From the NCBI GenBank assembly GCA_910592005.1, contig CAJVPP010000743.1, positions 1 through 26,864 of the forward strand: 26,864 nt of DNA, given 5' to 3'. How positions within the stretch are numbered: the stretch's first letter is position 1; each line of letters starts with the position of its first letter. Made by a program: the position numbers and the translations under genes. The notes below the pieces were generated by a model that saw nothing but the letters and a program-made list of their open reading frames with translations, ran no database searches and was not told the origin of the DNA. This stretch comes from Funneliformis mosseae (Eukaryota; Glomeromycota; Glomeromycetes; Glomerales; Glomeraceae). Below, piece by piece: positions 1 to 11,280 of the stretch.

Positions 1-130
1 ATAGTTATTAAATAAACTGTTAATTTATCAACACTCTTCTAAATCTAAATATCAAATTAAATCTTCTGCTTACCACCCATATCTTGCTTCGCTTATCACT
101 CATAAGCATTTTAAAGAACTGACTGTAACA
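1..130 (+). repeat. 3' end of a solo or truncated gypsy LTR
   Basis: This stretch matches the last ~130 bp of both LTRs of the gypsy element further right (8471-8603 and 15273-15404), including AATAAA at 11-16 and the shared end around ACTGACTGTAACA. It is in the same orientation. What follows (131 onward) is LINE sequence rather than the gypsy leader, so this is a 3' LTR or a solo LTR whose remainder lies outside the window. The CA at 129-130 is the expected LTR terminus and helps to place the ends of the two other copies. Confidence 0.85.
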
Positions 131-3100
131 ATATCTTATGATTATCTGAATTCAATAAAATGAATATCTTTAATATTTTAACCTCTATACTTAACTCAGT
201 ATATATAGATAATACTATTTGAATTACAGATATTTGTTTTACAATTAGAAATATTTTTAACATAGCTCAGTTTTTTTTTTGATTTTAATTTAATACAAAT
301 CAATTTAAAGAAATCTTTTATTGTTACTTCTAAAGCAATTATTAATGATATTTTATTTTACAATATATATTTGAATAGCCTGATTACTATACTAATAAAA
401 AATCTAATAAATCAACAAGATATTTAGGTATCTAGATTTCAGCTCTATACAATAAAAAGTTTATAAATAACAACTAGAAAATAAGATTACTGATTTTATT
501 CTGAAACTCAATACCAAACCAATGATAGATAAATAACTTAGATACCTTTGTAACTAAATACTCATTTCTAGACTTGAATACTGTTATCAATTAATTGTCT
601 TTTTCTAAAAAAAATTCTTTACTCTATTTTTTCACATATATTAAATAACACTCTTTATAATAAATTATCATATAGTTTCAATAATTTGTCTTCTAATATA
701 TTATATTCCAAATTACAATATTTACTTTAATTATTAATAGAAATACTACAAAATCATTTCTTTTATTAACTATTAAAATTTGTCTCAAATAAATTCAAAA
801 CTTTTTTAATTATCAGATGATCTTATACAAGTTGACCTTCACCACTTAATAATTTGAGATATGATAACTACCTCTGCAACATGCTTATTCTTTACCTTCA
901 GATTTCTTTCTCAATACAAAGAATTATTTCTACAGCTTTTGATTTTTAAATTCAGGAAGACATTAAAACTCTTTATTCTCTTATTCTATAGAAAAAAAAT
1001 GGATCCTTTATTGAAAAAATACAGAGTCTTGTTCTTTGATCAATTTGTTAATTAAGAGAATTTTTAATAGAATATTATGATTTATTTTTCAAAGTCAGTA
1101 AATTCAATAGTGAAATAGTGAAGCTATTCTAAGATAGTTCCTTATTTTATAATAACTGTTATTTTAAATTCTATATAATCTAATCATCTTAAACTAGAAT
1201 ATTATCTTGACAATTTCACTTCTCAAGAATTTATTACTACATCTCCTTCTGATAATAAGAAAAAAAATCCCTAGTTGCTTTGTAAATATCACTAGAACAG
1301 AATTATTACAACTTACCTTATTCTAAATAAGACATTATTAGAAAAATTGTTAAATCTCATTTTGTTCTTAATAAAGTTGCAATTCAGTATTATGTTAATA
1401 ATTCAGCTCTTAACTATAATTCTAGATTAATCTCCAAAAAGTAGAATATCTTTACTTTATATTTAAGATGTTTTTTTAACTCACAGAAACTTATTTTCAA
1501 ATTTAATACATTAATCACAATTTGGCTTTATAGTAATGTTATTAATGATGATCTACCTTAATTTATATAAGTTATCTATTTTATCTTGATTGATGATAAC
1601 AAATTATACCTTCTTAAAAGAAATATTTATTTAATTATTGATCAAGCAAAATAATACTATATAATAGTACAATCTCCTATTATCTTATCTAACAATCTTA
1701 TTTTCAATACTCTATTTTTTGTTACATATTTAATCTATTTCTAAATAATAATATTAATTTATTTTTAATAAATTTTATCATTTATTTTAAATGAAAAAAC
1801 TTTACATTTTATATAGACAATTCTTACAAATTTATTCTTATATTTCTTATATCATATTAAATTCTGCATTTTATTTAATACATGATTCTTTAGTTATAGA
1901 ATTTTCAACTGCTATTTCTACAAGTCTAGACTAACTTTACCAATACTGAAATTTTTGCTTTTTTTTTTATTTTATTAATTAGTCTTTCATCTTCTTCAAT
2001 TTTAATTCACACAAATAGTTTAGCTCTTATTTATACTTATAATTATATAGTTAGAACAAATATATTTTACTATCCTTTCCTTATGTTTAAAATTCTATTT
2101 TATATTTTTTGATCTATTATTTTTAAAATTATTAAAGAATGGTAAATTAATATTATACTCTTTAAAGTTGAAACTTACTCTAACAATCTATATAATGATA
2201 AAGCTAATTAGTTAGCAAAATCTTCTCTACTTTTTTCTCCTTTATAATTATCTTTAGAACACATTCTTTTCATTAATTATATCTTAAATTTAACAATATG
2301 CCTATATATTACTCTTACATTTCTTTTTAAAAGATTACACTAATACTAGACATTTTTCTGATTATTATATCTCAAAAGAAATACTAAATATAAACACTTA
2401 CAAATTAATTAGATTTTAACTTGTAAATTTCATTCATACTGGATCAGCGTCTGTTACTTTATTCATGAAAGCTATTCAACCTCAAATATATTTATACTTT
2501 TAAAAATATTATTGCTATAATAGTTATAATAAAAATTTTAATCATATATAGCTTTATCCTAATATTAGAAAATATTTGTGATTCTTAATTTCTAATTTTA
2601 TTATATAATTAAATAACAACTGCTCATTCATACTTCAAAATCTAAATTTAGGATAATATTAATAATATTTAAATCCTTCACATTTATTTAATTATTACGA
2701 GTTAATCCTTATGATTTCTCTTTTATTAATATCATTAAAGACATTGTTTTAATTAATCTTTCAACTATTTTAACTTTATTATCAAATCATTCTCTATTGC
2801 TTTTTTTATTCTCTCTTTCTTTTTTGATATTATTTTCAATCAAGCCTATAATAATATATGGAAAATTAGATGTAATCTGACAATTGATAAAAAAAGAATC
2901 CTACATATAATCAAATAATAAAAAAAAGCAATTTTGCTTTCTCTAATATAAATTTCTCAATTGATAATTTTTCTAATACAACATTTATTAATAATTCAGA
3001 TTCTTAAATTATATTTTTTTAATTAATAATTCTTACAAATATGGTTGAGATTAGTCTTTCTTTTTAGACTGATAATAACTAGTTATTTTAACTTTTTTTA

Positions 3101-3290
3101 TTATGCAGTTTAGTGATAATAATTATTCAGTAAATTTTTACAATCAAAATCAGATAGAATAATTGATTAGTTTAGTAGAAGTTAACTCTCTAATAAAAAT
3201 TATTAGGCAACAGTTTTTATTTTTTTACTTATGTATCTGTTTTGGAATTTTTATGTATTTTTACTAAAATTAATTTTTATAATAAATTAT
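131..3290 (+). pseudogene. Decayed non-LTR retrotransposon (LINE): RT tail and RNase H
   Basis: No long ORF survives, but coding traces in + frames are recognisable. At 202-216 the reverse transcriptase active site reads YIDNT, the form expected from YVDDT after two G-to-A changes, followed by a TGA where Trp is usual. At about 400-425 KSTRYLGI-stop-IS is the conserved post-palm RYLG(I/V)W motif, with TAG for Trp. At 2167-2220 KVETYSNNLYNDKAN-stop-LAK resembles the C-terminal RNase H signature KxxxHSxN...NDxADxLAK, with His to Tyr and Asp to Asn. The intervening DNA (including an open stretch 861-1055) continues the polyprotein in shifting frames. The N-terminal endonuclease and front of RT are missing, either through 5' truncation or because the LTR at 1-130 interrupted it. 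An A-rich tract near 3306-3320 may be the tail. The element is dead. The family assignment is firm, the exact ends are not. Confidence 0.7.
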
Positions 3291-3299
3291 TGCATCACT

Positions 3300-3665
3300 G
3301 CATCTTTAAAAAAATAATAATAATTACAAATATATAAAATTTTATTTATTATATTTATTATATTAAGATCTAATAGATAGCAAAATATATAAGTTTAAAA
3401 TTTTAATTTTTTTTATAATAATTTATTATTTATTTATTTTTAAAAAATCACTAATTAATTACATTTTTTTTTAATTTTTATTTAGAAAACATCATAAAAT
3501 ATATTATAAATATATTAATTTTTTTTAATAATATATTTTAAAATATTTAAAAAATAATTAAAAAAAATTGTAATTAATAAATAAAATTGCTTATAAATTT
3601 GTAAGCAAAACAATTGAAAAGATAATATATTTTATATATTTATAATATTTTTAATTAATATTTTA
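3300..3665 (+). repeat. AT-rich dispersed repeat, copy 1 (with 22 bp palindrome)
   Basis: The reverse complement of this stretch matches 15405-15797 over nearly its whole length with scattered differences. Its most distinctive part is a 22 bp near-perfect palindrome at 3587-3608: half-site TTGCTTACAAA followed by its reverse complement, with one C-to-T mismatch here. It begins next to the A-rich tail of the LINE. I see no coding potential. It may be a non-autonomous element or a fragment of a larger unrecognised one. Confidence 0.65.
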
Positions 3666-4344
3666 TAATGATTATAATTACTAAATATAAATTTAAATCA
3701 ATTTGTTTAATTATTTTTATTTTATTTATTTACATTATTATAAATATTTTTTTTTATTTATTAATTATTTAAATTATTTAAATTATTAAAATTATAAAAT
3801 ATTATAATTTTATCTTTATTTAAATATAATTATTTTATTTTATTTTAAATATTAAATGAAAAAACTAAATGTAAATTAAAAAATTTTTACTTATTAAAGA
3901 ATACATTAAATTTAAATTAAAATTTAATTGTAATTATAATAAATAATAATATCATATTATAATATTATATTTACTCTTTAAATAATTTTAGCTAACTAAT
4001 TTTTTATTAATTTGATATTTTTATTATTTTAATTTAATTTTAAATAAAATTTTTTAAATAAATCTTTAGTAATTTTCTTTTAATAAATATTATAAATGAA
4101 TAAATATTATGTAATAAAATAATCTATGATAAATTATTAAAGGGTAAATTTATTTTTTATTCTAGATAAGTATAATTATTCCTTATCCTATCATGTGATC
4201 ATAAAATTATTATAAAATATTATAAATAACAGTTATAATGTATTAGTAGTAAAATTTACTCAGTAAGTTCAGTTAGTTAGAATACTTAATAATTTTTATT
4301 TTATATTAAGAGACGTAGATTCAATTATTATATTGAGCCTTTAA
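3666..4344. other. AT-rich spacer, no gene seen
   Basis: Almost pure A/T sequence with short homopolymer runs and no coding trace in any frame. A motif ATCATGTGATCAT near 4190-4203 resembles the ATCACATGATCA near 7923-7934 on the other side of the MULE. It could be a sub-terminal remnant of that element's terminal inverted repeat, but no clean boundary or target-site duplication is visible. Confidence 0.5.
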
Positions 4345-4625
4345 TTTTTTTTGTATTATTTGTGTTATTTGTATTAATTATATCATTCGTAATGTGTTTT
4401 TATGTTATTTGTATTAGTTATATTATTTGTAATAGTGTCATTTGTGCTATTCATGTTAATTATACTATTTGTGATAATTATATCATTCGTAATATGATTT
4501 TTATATTATATGTGTTAGTTGTAATGATATTATTTAACTGTATTATTCATAATAAAGTTATTTATTTATATTATTATATCATGCTATTCTTATTTGTATT
4601 TTATTATATGCTAATTGTATAATAG
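4345..4625. repeat. Degenerate short tandem repeat, T-rich
   Basis: The segment is built from imperfect copies of short blocks such as TTATTTGTATTA and TTATATCATTCGTAAT, repeated with drift. It reads as an open frame of 86 codons (4362-4622) only because the repeats lack stops. The predicted peptide is an Ile/Tyr/Val/Phe/Cys string with no domain, so I do not call it a gene. Confidence 0.6.
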
Positions 4626-4740
4626 TATTTATGTAGTTTTTTGTGATACTTTATTAAATGATAACATTTATCTATGAACATATGATAATAAAGTTAAAGA
4701 ATCAAAAATCGCTTTATTATTATGTATTAAATAACTATTT

Positions 4741-7700
4741 TAAAGAATAAATACTTTAATAATGTCTACTTTCTCTATATAAATTACACTTGCGACTTCC
4801 ATTAGTTACTTCACTTTTATCTTTGATTTAGTAGATGACTTCAAACGTTTTCCTGCTGGTCTTCTTTTTGATTGATGTTTAGTAAATCTAAAACTTGGTT
4901 GAATTTGATTAGTACTCCATTTGATATACGAATAACTTAGCTGTCATTTAATGCTATTCAATTTGCTAAAGCTCTTTGTTACTTATTTGATTCAATCTGA
5001 ATGTATTAGGCTTTTTTCTTTTGTTATACTCTTTTATAATTTGAATTAATTTATTGTCATTATCATCAATTGCAAACTGAATTGCTTTTTTTATTTCACC
5101 TATTAAAATATCATATTTTAGTTATTTTTGTAATATTTGTTTGGAGTATTCTTCTGAAAGATCATTTATAGTATACTTCTTAGTAAATTCTAAAGCATCA
5201 CTATAATTAGAACTGGTATTAATTATAACTTCTTCATTAGAATAACCTTCACTTAAACTAATATATTCATATTTGTACCAATAGCAAAGTATTAACATCA
5301 GATAAAAATGCATCTTAGATAATTCAACAAATATTTTGAAAAAGTGCTGACATATAACACTATAAGTGATAAGCATAAAACAAGTATATTAATATTTTCT
5401 AATGCTAAAGAAAATCACGTATTAGTAGTTTTTAGATGATTATATCTAGAGATTTTTCATATTTTGATGATATCATTAATGTTAACTGTTATCATTAACA
5501 ATTGCAAGTCCATTTCTCTATCTTTATCTGCTTTAGCAAAAGTTTCAGTAGAATCTTCTTCATTAAAGATTAGCTCAAATAAATTATCATCTAATGTTGA
5601 AGTTTTATAATTGATACTTGATACGTAAAATAGCAAATAGATTAGCACATCTATTATAATATACATTATGAATAGGTTGAGTAAGATACTTCTTCATAAT
5701 GATGTTAATGCTATTAAAAAACATTTGAATAATAAGTGACTATGTGAATTGTAATGTTAAAGTTTTTTAAATAGAATAATGCATATTAATAGATTCAAAT
5801 TCAAACTAATTTTCAATGGTTTTCTGAACTTGCAAGAGGAAAAACTTGATTGAATAGATTTTTTAATTAACATGTTTTTTTATTCAATGCACTGTGTAGA
5901 TTGTGTTTCTGCTGTAAAATAATATGATATAAAGCATTTTATCTATGTATACTTTTGATTCAATAGCATTGTAGTTATATAATTGCTTCCTGCCTCATAT
6001 TTTTCAATTATTCTTTCAGTTTATTTTCAAATATACTTTCATAATGAAAGCATTAAATGTTCTTAAAATCTTTAAAGAATTTTTGATAAAGTGATGATCC
6101 TAGACATAAACAAAGATTTTTTAGGAGATTTTAGTAAGGTGATATAAGCATTACATATTATGTATTTGAGAAATACTTTAGAAATAACTGCAATTATTAC
6201 AGGATCATCATCTGTAACAAACATTAGTGAAGGGATCTTACATACTTTAAAATAATATTGAAGAAGCTATTTATATGATTCTTGCCTTTCATTTTACATA
6301 AATGCTTGAGTCACTAACCTACTCTTATTATAATTGTTAATTAATATAAAGAAACTTAATAAATAATTATATTTATTCATTTTCATAATATTATCATAAA
6401 CAATTATATCATAAAATTTTGCTTATCTTTCATACTATTTTGAAAATATTTAAAAGACATCAATTAGATAATTATTTGTTTCATCTAATAATAGCTTTAT
6501 AAACTATGCAAGATAATTAGATTGTAAATCAAAATCAAAAAGCTTTAATAATAACAAAGCTGCATCACCTAAGCTTATTTCTCTTTATCGTTTGATTTTT
6601 TAGATTGTATTTTCAAGATCTTGAGTAAGAAATGTATGGTTAGGATACTTAGATTGTAAAAGATTTTTAATCATTAAAATATCACATTTACTATATATAA
6701 TATAATACTTAATTTGCTTCATTATATCTTAGGTAAATGCTTTATAAATAGAAGCAAATTGCAAAGTTTTAGTAAAAATTTTATGATTATACTTAGAGTG
6801 AAATTTTGTTATAGTTATTATTAGAAAATTTAATGATCACATTATATTTATTTTTCACATACATCCTTGCTTTTTACTTTTCTTTATTCTCATTTTATTT
6901 AACATTAGTCTTGAAAGTTTTTAATTAGAATTCCAAATGAGTTGAGTTGAGTTGAGTTTAAAGATCAACTCTATTCAACTCTCTTTTTTTGAGTTAAGTT
7001 GAGTCAAATTTATTTTATAAAATCTTTCAATTTGATTTGATTTGAGTTATATAAATTTTAAATTCAATTCAATTTAACTCAACTCAATTTTAACTCGATT
7101 CGATTTTAAAAAAAATAATAAAAAAATGAAAAGATTAGGAGGAGGAGGAGGGAGAGGAGGGAAGGAAGAGCGAACGATTCATTATCATTCTTCTTAAACA
7201 ATTTTTTTTATTATTCAAGTTGAATGATTTAGATCATTGTTTAAGTTGAACGATTCATCATTGTTCTTCTTAAACAATAAACAAAATCATTCAAGTCAAC
7301 TCAAGTCAACTTGAATCAAGTCGAATTTAAATTGAGTTAAGTTAAATATTTAACTCAATTTAAATTTGGCTTGACTCGCAAATCATTGAGTCAAAAAACA
7401 TAAACTCAACTTGATTTAAACTTCACTCAGCTTATCTGACTTGTGAGTTAATTCAACTCATTCAGAACTCTATTTTCAACTATATCTTCCTTATAAATCA
7501 CATTTAAAGACTTTATTTCTATAGGTATTATCTAAGAATTTTTTACTTTTATACTTAAAAATGACAAAGTTTTTTTGAATAGCATACTGTTCTATAAAAT
7601 GTACTGCTATTAACATAGAGTAAAACCTGATTCTCACTTTAAGCTCAATCAGAGTGTTAATATAAGGTAAATTACTAATACAATCTTTAAATTTATAGCC

Positions 7701-7801
7701 TAAAATATTTTAGCGAAGGGTATAATACCTTCATTACTTTTATTATTATCTTGATTCTTATTGTTAGCAGGTTTATTGAGTAGTATAATCTCAGAAGTCA
7801 T
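4741..7801 (-). pseudogene. Decayed MULE transposase with FAR1-type DNA-binding domain
   Basis: Read on the - strand, a broken but orderly transposase is visible. A possible start is at 7801-7799 (MTSEIILLNK). A FAR1-like zinc region begins near 7620 (VHFIEQYAIQKNF, KVFKCDL) and continues after an insertion at about 6880-6760 (KKQGC, then KFHSKYNH). The MULE catalytic domain follows in one frame for about 700 bp, including VTDDDPVII near 6190-6225. Downstream come FTAETQSTQCIES near 5870-5925, matching the usual TQSTQRVES block, and a SWIM-like segment (HFYLMLILCYWYK) near 5260-5320. The last trace is a CCHC knuckle at 4747-4788 in which both outer Cys codons have become Tyr. Stops fall at expected Gln, Trp or Arg positions. 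Reading frames shift several times, so it cannot be functional. Open pieces at 5122-5376 and 5457-5666 are parts of it. Terminal inverted repeats were not resolved. Confidence 0.8.
6928..7470. mobile_element. MITE-like GAGTTG-rich insertion inside the MULE
   Basis: This ~543 bp block interrupts the FAR1-domain reading of the MULE: coding traces stop at 7471 and resume at 6927. Its ends are imperfect inverted repeats, GAATTCCAAATGAGTTGAGT at the left and the complement of GAGTTCTGAATGAGTTGAAT at the right. The interior is full of GAGTT/AACTC pentamers on both strands, able to fold into a long hairpin. It also holds a purine-only tract (about 7134-7170) and a duplicated ~30 bp block starting GAACGATTCAT at about 7171 and 7247. 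No ORF is present, so it is non-autonomous. The target-site duplication is not clear (TTTTAATTA against TATTTTCAA). Confidence 0.6.
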
Positions 7802-8109
7802 AGTTAAAGAGCATAAAAATACAATGTAAAAATGATCTTATAAGTGAATAACAGAGAAAACACATTATATGTGTTATATCATAAATAAAAAAATTGATCT
7901 TTTATTTATATATTTATATATAATCACATGATCAGATATTATAAATAAAAAAATTGATTTTTATTTATATATTTATATGTAGTTACATGATCGAGTGAGA
8001 AATCATTATATGAAAATTAAATTTTCTCATTATTAAATTATATAAGTTAAAAATTTTAAAATTTTTTTAAAAAATATTCTTTAAAATTTAAATTTAATAG
8101 TATTTATTT
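7802..8109. repeat. MULE upstream flank with a 60 bp tandem duplication
   Basis: Two adjacent copies of a ~60 bp unit lie at 7881-7940 and 7941-7999. Each starts ATAAATAAAAAAATTGAT and ends with a CACATGATC or TACATGATC motif. The rest is A/T-rich without coding traces. Sub-terminal tandem repeats are common in MULE termini, so this may be the 5' end of the MULE, cut by the gypsy element whose LTR starts at 8110. Confidence 0.5.
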
Positions 8110-8603
8110 TAATATTATTACATGAAAAAAGACATGGATAATGATGATCTAAATAATGACGTCGATTCTTAAGAAATCATATATGTCTTCTATGACATTT
8201 ATGACATCTATAGCATCTATTTCTTTTATACATTATATTTTTTTTTATTTATTTTATCTTATTTATCTTATATATTTATTATATTTTATTTATTATATTT
8301 ATTTCTTTTATATCTTCGATAACTTTATATTTTTCATTTTATATAAATAGAGGACAATTTCCTTTTGCTTAGCAGTATGTCTGACTCATAGTTTTATATA
8401 ATAATTTAGTTTAATCCCTCTAACATAATTGTATAGTACAGAGTGCTGACTGAGGCAATACTCTATTGTTATAGTTATTAAATAAACTGTTAATTTATCG
8501 ACACTTTTTTAAATCGAAATATCAAATTAAACCTTCTGCTTACCACCCATAAATATTACTTTGCTTATAACTCATAAGCATCTTAAAGAACTGACTGTAA
8601 TAC
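8110..8603 (+). repeat. 5' LTR of the gypsy element
   Basis: The start is placed by alignment with the 3' LTR (TAATATTATTACATG here, TGATATTATATG there; the TG terminus has mutated to TA). The end is placed by the shared ACTGACTGTAATA. Inside are a T-rich CTTATTTATCTTATATATTT block, a TATA box, and a polyadenylation signal AATAAA at 8481-8486. A 64-codon open frame over the T-rich block occurs in both LTRs and is not coding. Confidence 0.85.
8342..8350 (+). promoter_or_regulatory. LTR TATA box
   Basis: TATAAATAG, followed by GAGGACAATTTCC, is conserved at the equivalent place in the 3' LTR (15144-15152). Transcription would be expected to start about 25-35 bp downstream, near the conserved TTAGCAGT (8369-8376), which makes everything from there to AATAAA and just beyond the R region. 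The start site is inferred from distance only. Confidence 0.6.
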
Positions 8604-8650
8604 TTGATACCTTCTGCCAGAAAAGTTTTTGAAATTTGTTTAAATCATTC

Positions 8651-10440
8651 ATGTTTGATGAACATTATTTGTTAAATCAAAGGCATTATAGATTGCATAT
8701 CACTTTAAATTGAACTAATATAGTTACGCAACATAATGATAGATCTTGCTATTTTTATTATCCCTTTGAACCTGTTACTTCTGAGCGTTTTCAACATTTT
8801 TGGAATTAGTATACTGTTGAATATCCTGCAACAACATTTACCAGATATACTCAACAATATATTGAAGAGTTAAATTATACTTACCTTTATATTAGATCAT
8901 CTGACGCAGTAAATCAAGTTATATTTAGTCTTATTTTTAGTATACAATATAATGCTAAGTTTGGAAAATCACTCACTACAGTTAAACAAAATATTTACAA
9001 TGCATTTGTATTAACTCGAGGATTTGCATTAGATTCATTATATCAATTATATCAAATATCTGAGACAACTTCTATACTACCTTCTGAAACAACTGAAATA
9101 ACTGAGGAATCTGATTCAACAATTTTAAGTGATAAAACTGACGATAATCTACATACAAACAGTTTATTATATACAGACGAAGAATTAAATTTAGAAAATT
9201 TATTTGAAGAAATAGCTGCAAACCAAGCTGATATATAAGCATTAACCGTTGCTCTACAAAACGTTGCTGGAATTTTGAATTCAAACGCTCCACCCAATGC
9301 TAATGCTAATAATAGGATTTTTAATTTGATTAATCAGTTACAAGCCAATACTCAAATCATGAATGCTAATCCACCACGAAGAGAATCTCGTATTGCTGAC
9401 CTTCCTTATTTTTATGGTGGAAATCAAGATCCAATTAGCTGGATGGAAGATTTTACACAAGCTTGCAATGCAAATGGAATCAATAATAATAGGAAGCTCG
9501 AAGTTATGTCTGCATATTTGAAAAATTTAGCTTCAACTTGGTGGACCACAAACCAAGCACTGGTAAACGGTTATGCTAATCGTATTACTGCATGAACTGG
9601 TAATAACAATGGAACAGATTTTACTGTAACTTTCCCAACCGCCTTCAGGTCTCAAACATTAGTAGAAATATGGATAACTGAACTAGAGAGAAGAAGACAG
9701 CAACCTGGTGAAACAGTTGATGACTATGCCAATGCATTACTTGAATTATACTGTAGAGTTGAAACACCAACCTTTTAGTATCCTGATGCTTATAAAGTCA
9801 GACGACTTATTTCTGGACTTTTGCCTGAACTTTATATTCTCATCAAACCATTCAATAATTAAACATAGGTAAATGTATTAGATCGAGCCAAACAATATGA
9901 ACTTACATATAAGGATACTGCTACTATTGAGGCTTACATGAATAAGTTCACCCTTTCAAAAGTTGCCTCAACTCAGATGAGTGACTTAAATAATGCCATT
10001 AACACAACAAATACAACAGATGAATGTGAGTAATAATAATAGAAGAAATAATCAAGGCTATTAAGGCAATCGACGAAATGCTTAGCAGCAATACCAGTCT
10101 TATCAACAGAATAATTAACAAACATTCGTTCAAAGTAACCAGCTAAATTATAATTCCTAAAATAATAACTAGCAACAGAAAGAAAACATTACTTGCTTTA
10201 ATTGCGAACAACCAGGACACATAAGGAGAAACTGTTTACTTAATACCTTTACAAATAATCAACAAAATAATAATCTACTACCTGTCATTAATCTAACATT
10301 AGTAAACAACACTTTAAGTAATTCTCTACCACCTCCTGCCAATATGAATAATAATAATATTACATAAAATAATAATATTGCAAACTTACAAGCGCTATAA
10401 CTATTAACGTAAATGTTACAGTAACAAGAGGTTGATAATA
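8651..10440 (+). pseudogene. Broken gag gene with CCHC zinc knuckle
   Basis: Gag is the structural polyprotein that packages element RNA. From ATG 8651 one frame runs about 1.35 kb with stops only at expected Gln (TAA/TAG) or Trp (TGA) positions. The N-terminal part has the phrase YIRSSDAVNQVIFSLIF. A middle retrotransposon-gag domain includes LPYFYGGNQDPISWMEDF (around 9400-9450) and a STWW block (about 9534-9545), then ERRRQQPGETVDDYANAL (about 9690-9740). Near 10000 the frame shifts, and an Asn/Gln-rich tail leads to a knuckle CFNCEQPGHIRRNC at 10194-10235, matching CX2CX4HX4C. The longest uninterrupted piece is 9275-9595. The protein cannot be made from this copy. Two antisense open frames at 9052-9297 are shadows. 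Confidence 0.85.
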
Positions 10441-11280
10441 ATAATCAGTCTTTAAACTAGAAGATATATCTCAAGAGGGTAATAGTACAGAACCTTCTAC
10501 AGTTCCCTCAAATTTATCTATACAGGAAGCGTTTGTAAATAGAAAAAGGAGAATTGTTGATAAAGAGGATGTAATTAAGAAAAAGAAAAACCAATAAAGA
10601 AATATTGTGATAAAAAGAACTACTAAACTAAAAGGAAAACAAAAGCCTCCTGCTATACCTCTAGTAGTTAACATGGTTGACCTATATACACCCCAACAAT
10701 TCTTTGATACACTGGTAAGTATAACAAATAGTCAACTATTAGTTTTAAACTAAAAGTTTACAATAGATATAGTCAAGAAACTACGAAAACCAATTACAAG
10801 GAAATTAAATAAAGGAAAAGGTCCTGCAATAGTAACAGAAACAGCTCATCTAGAAGAAAATGAATTAAATAGAGAACCTGCTGGAGTAAAAGTAATGGAT
10901 ACCGCTGAGGTTATTGGAGACGACAAATATCTTGCACTATAAGAGACATATAACTCATCTAAAAAGGATGAACAAAAGTCAACTGCTCTATATTGCCAAG
11001 TACACATCAAAAACAAGGAAATATCTTTAATCGTTGATTCAGGATCCTTAGGGTGTATCATATCTTATGCATTACTTAAGGAATTAGGAATGCAAATACA
11101 AAAGGAATCAAAAACAATAATGATCAATGTAAATGGTGAAAGAAGGAAGCTTATGGAAATGGTCACAAATATTCCCTTGAGAATAATGGAAAAATAATCT
11201 CCTTTGATGCAATTGTAACTGAAACAAATTCTTATGACATAATTATAGGAAACGATTGGCTAGAAAGACAGATGCAGAAA
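10441..11280 (+). pseudogene. Broken pol, N-terminal part: aspartic protease
   Basis: After another frameshift a lysine-rich linker (VNRKRRIVDKEDVIKKKKNQ) leads to a retropepsin-like protease domain. CQVHIKNKEISLIVDSGS contains the catalytic DSG triad (Asp codon at 11036-11038), followed by a hydrophobic stretch CIISYALLKELGM. The second half, DIIIGNDWLERQ, is the usual flap-downstream motif (IIxGxDWL) and lies in a different frame after a shift near 11180. The enzyme would cut Gag-Pol into its parts. An in-frame TAA near 10740-10760 and another at about 10940 take the place of Gln. The antisense open frames 10471-10674 and 10846-11061 are mirror shadows of this stretch. Confidence 0.8.

Noticed and set aside
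861..1055. Separate 64-codon gene
   Set aside because: It lies in the decayed LINE between the RT and RNase H traces and in the same orientation. It is best read as a surviving open piece of that polyprotein.
4362..4622. 86-codon hydrophobic ORF
   Set aside because: It coincides with a degenerate tandem repeat that lacks stops. There is no domain and composition is dictated by the repeat.
5122..5666. Two separate small genes on the - strand (5122-5376 and 5457-5666)
   Set aside because: They fall in order within the MULE transposase C-terminal part, one over the SWIM-like segment, and are fragments of it.
8156..8350. 64-codon and 78-codon frames in the LTRs (also 14938-15174)
   Set aside because: They run through the T-rich block present in both LTRs and yield Ile/Tyr/Phe strings. 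Their presence in both copies follows from LTR duplication, not from coding.
9052..9297. Antisense ORFs opposite gag, and likewise at 10471-10674 and 10846-11061
   Set aside because: They are mirror frames of recognised gag and protease coding sequence and show no domain of their own.
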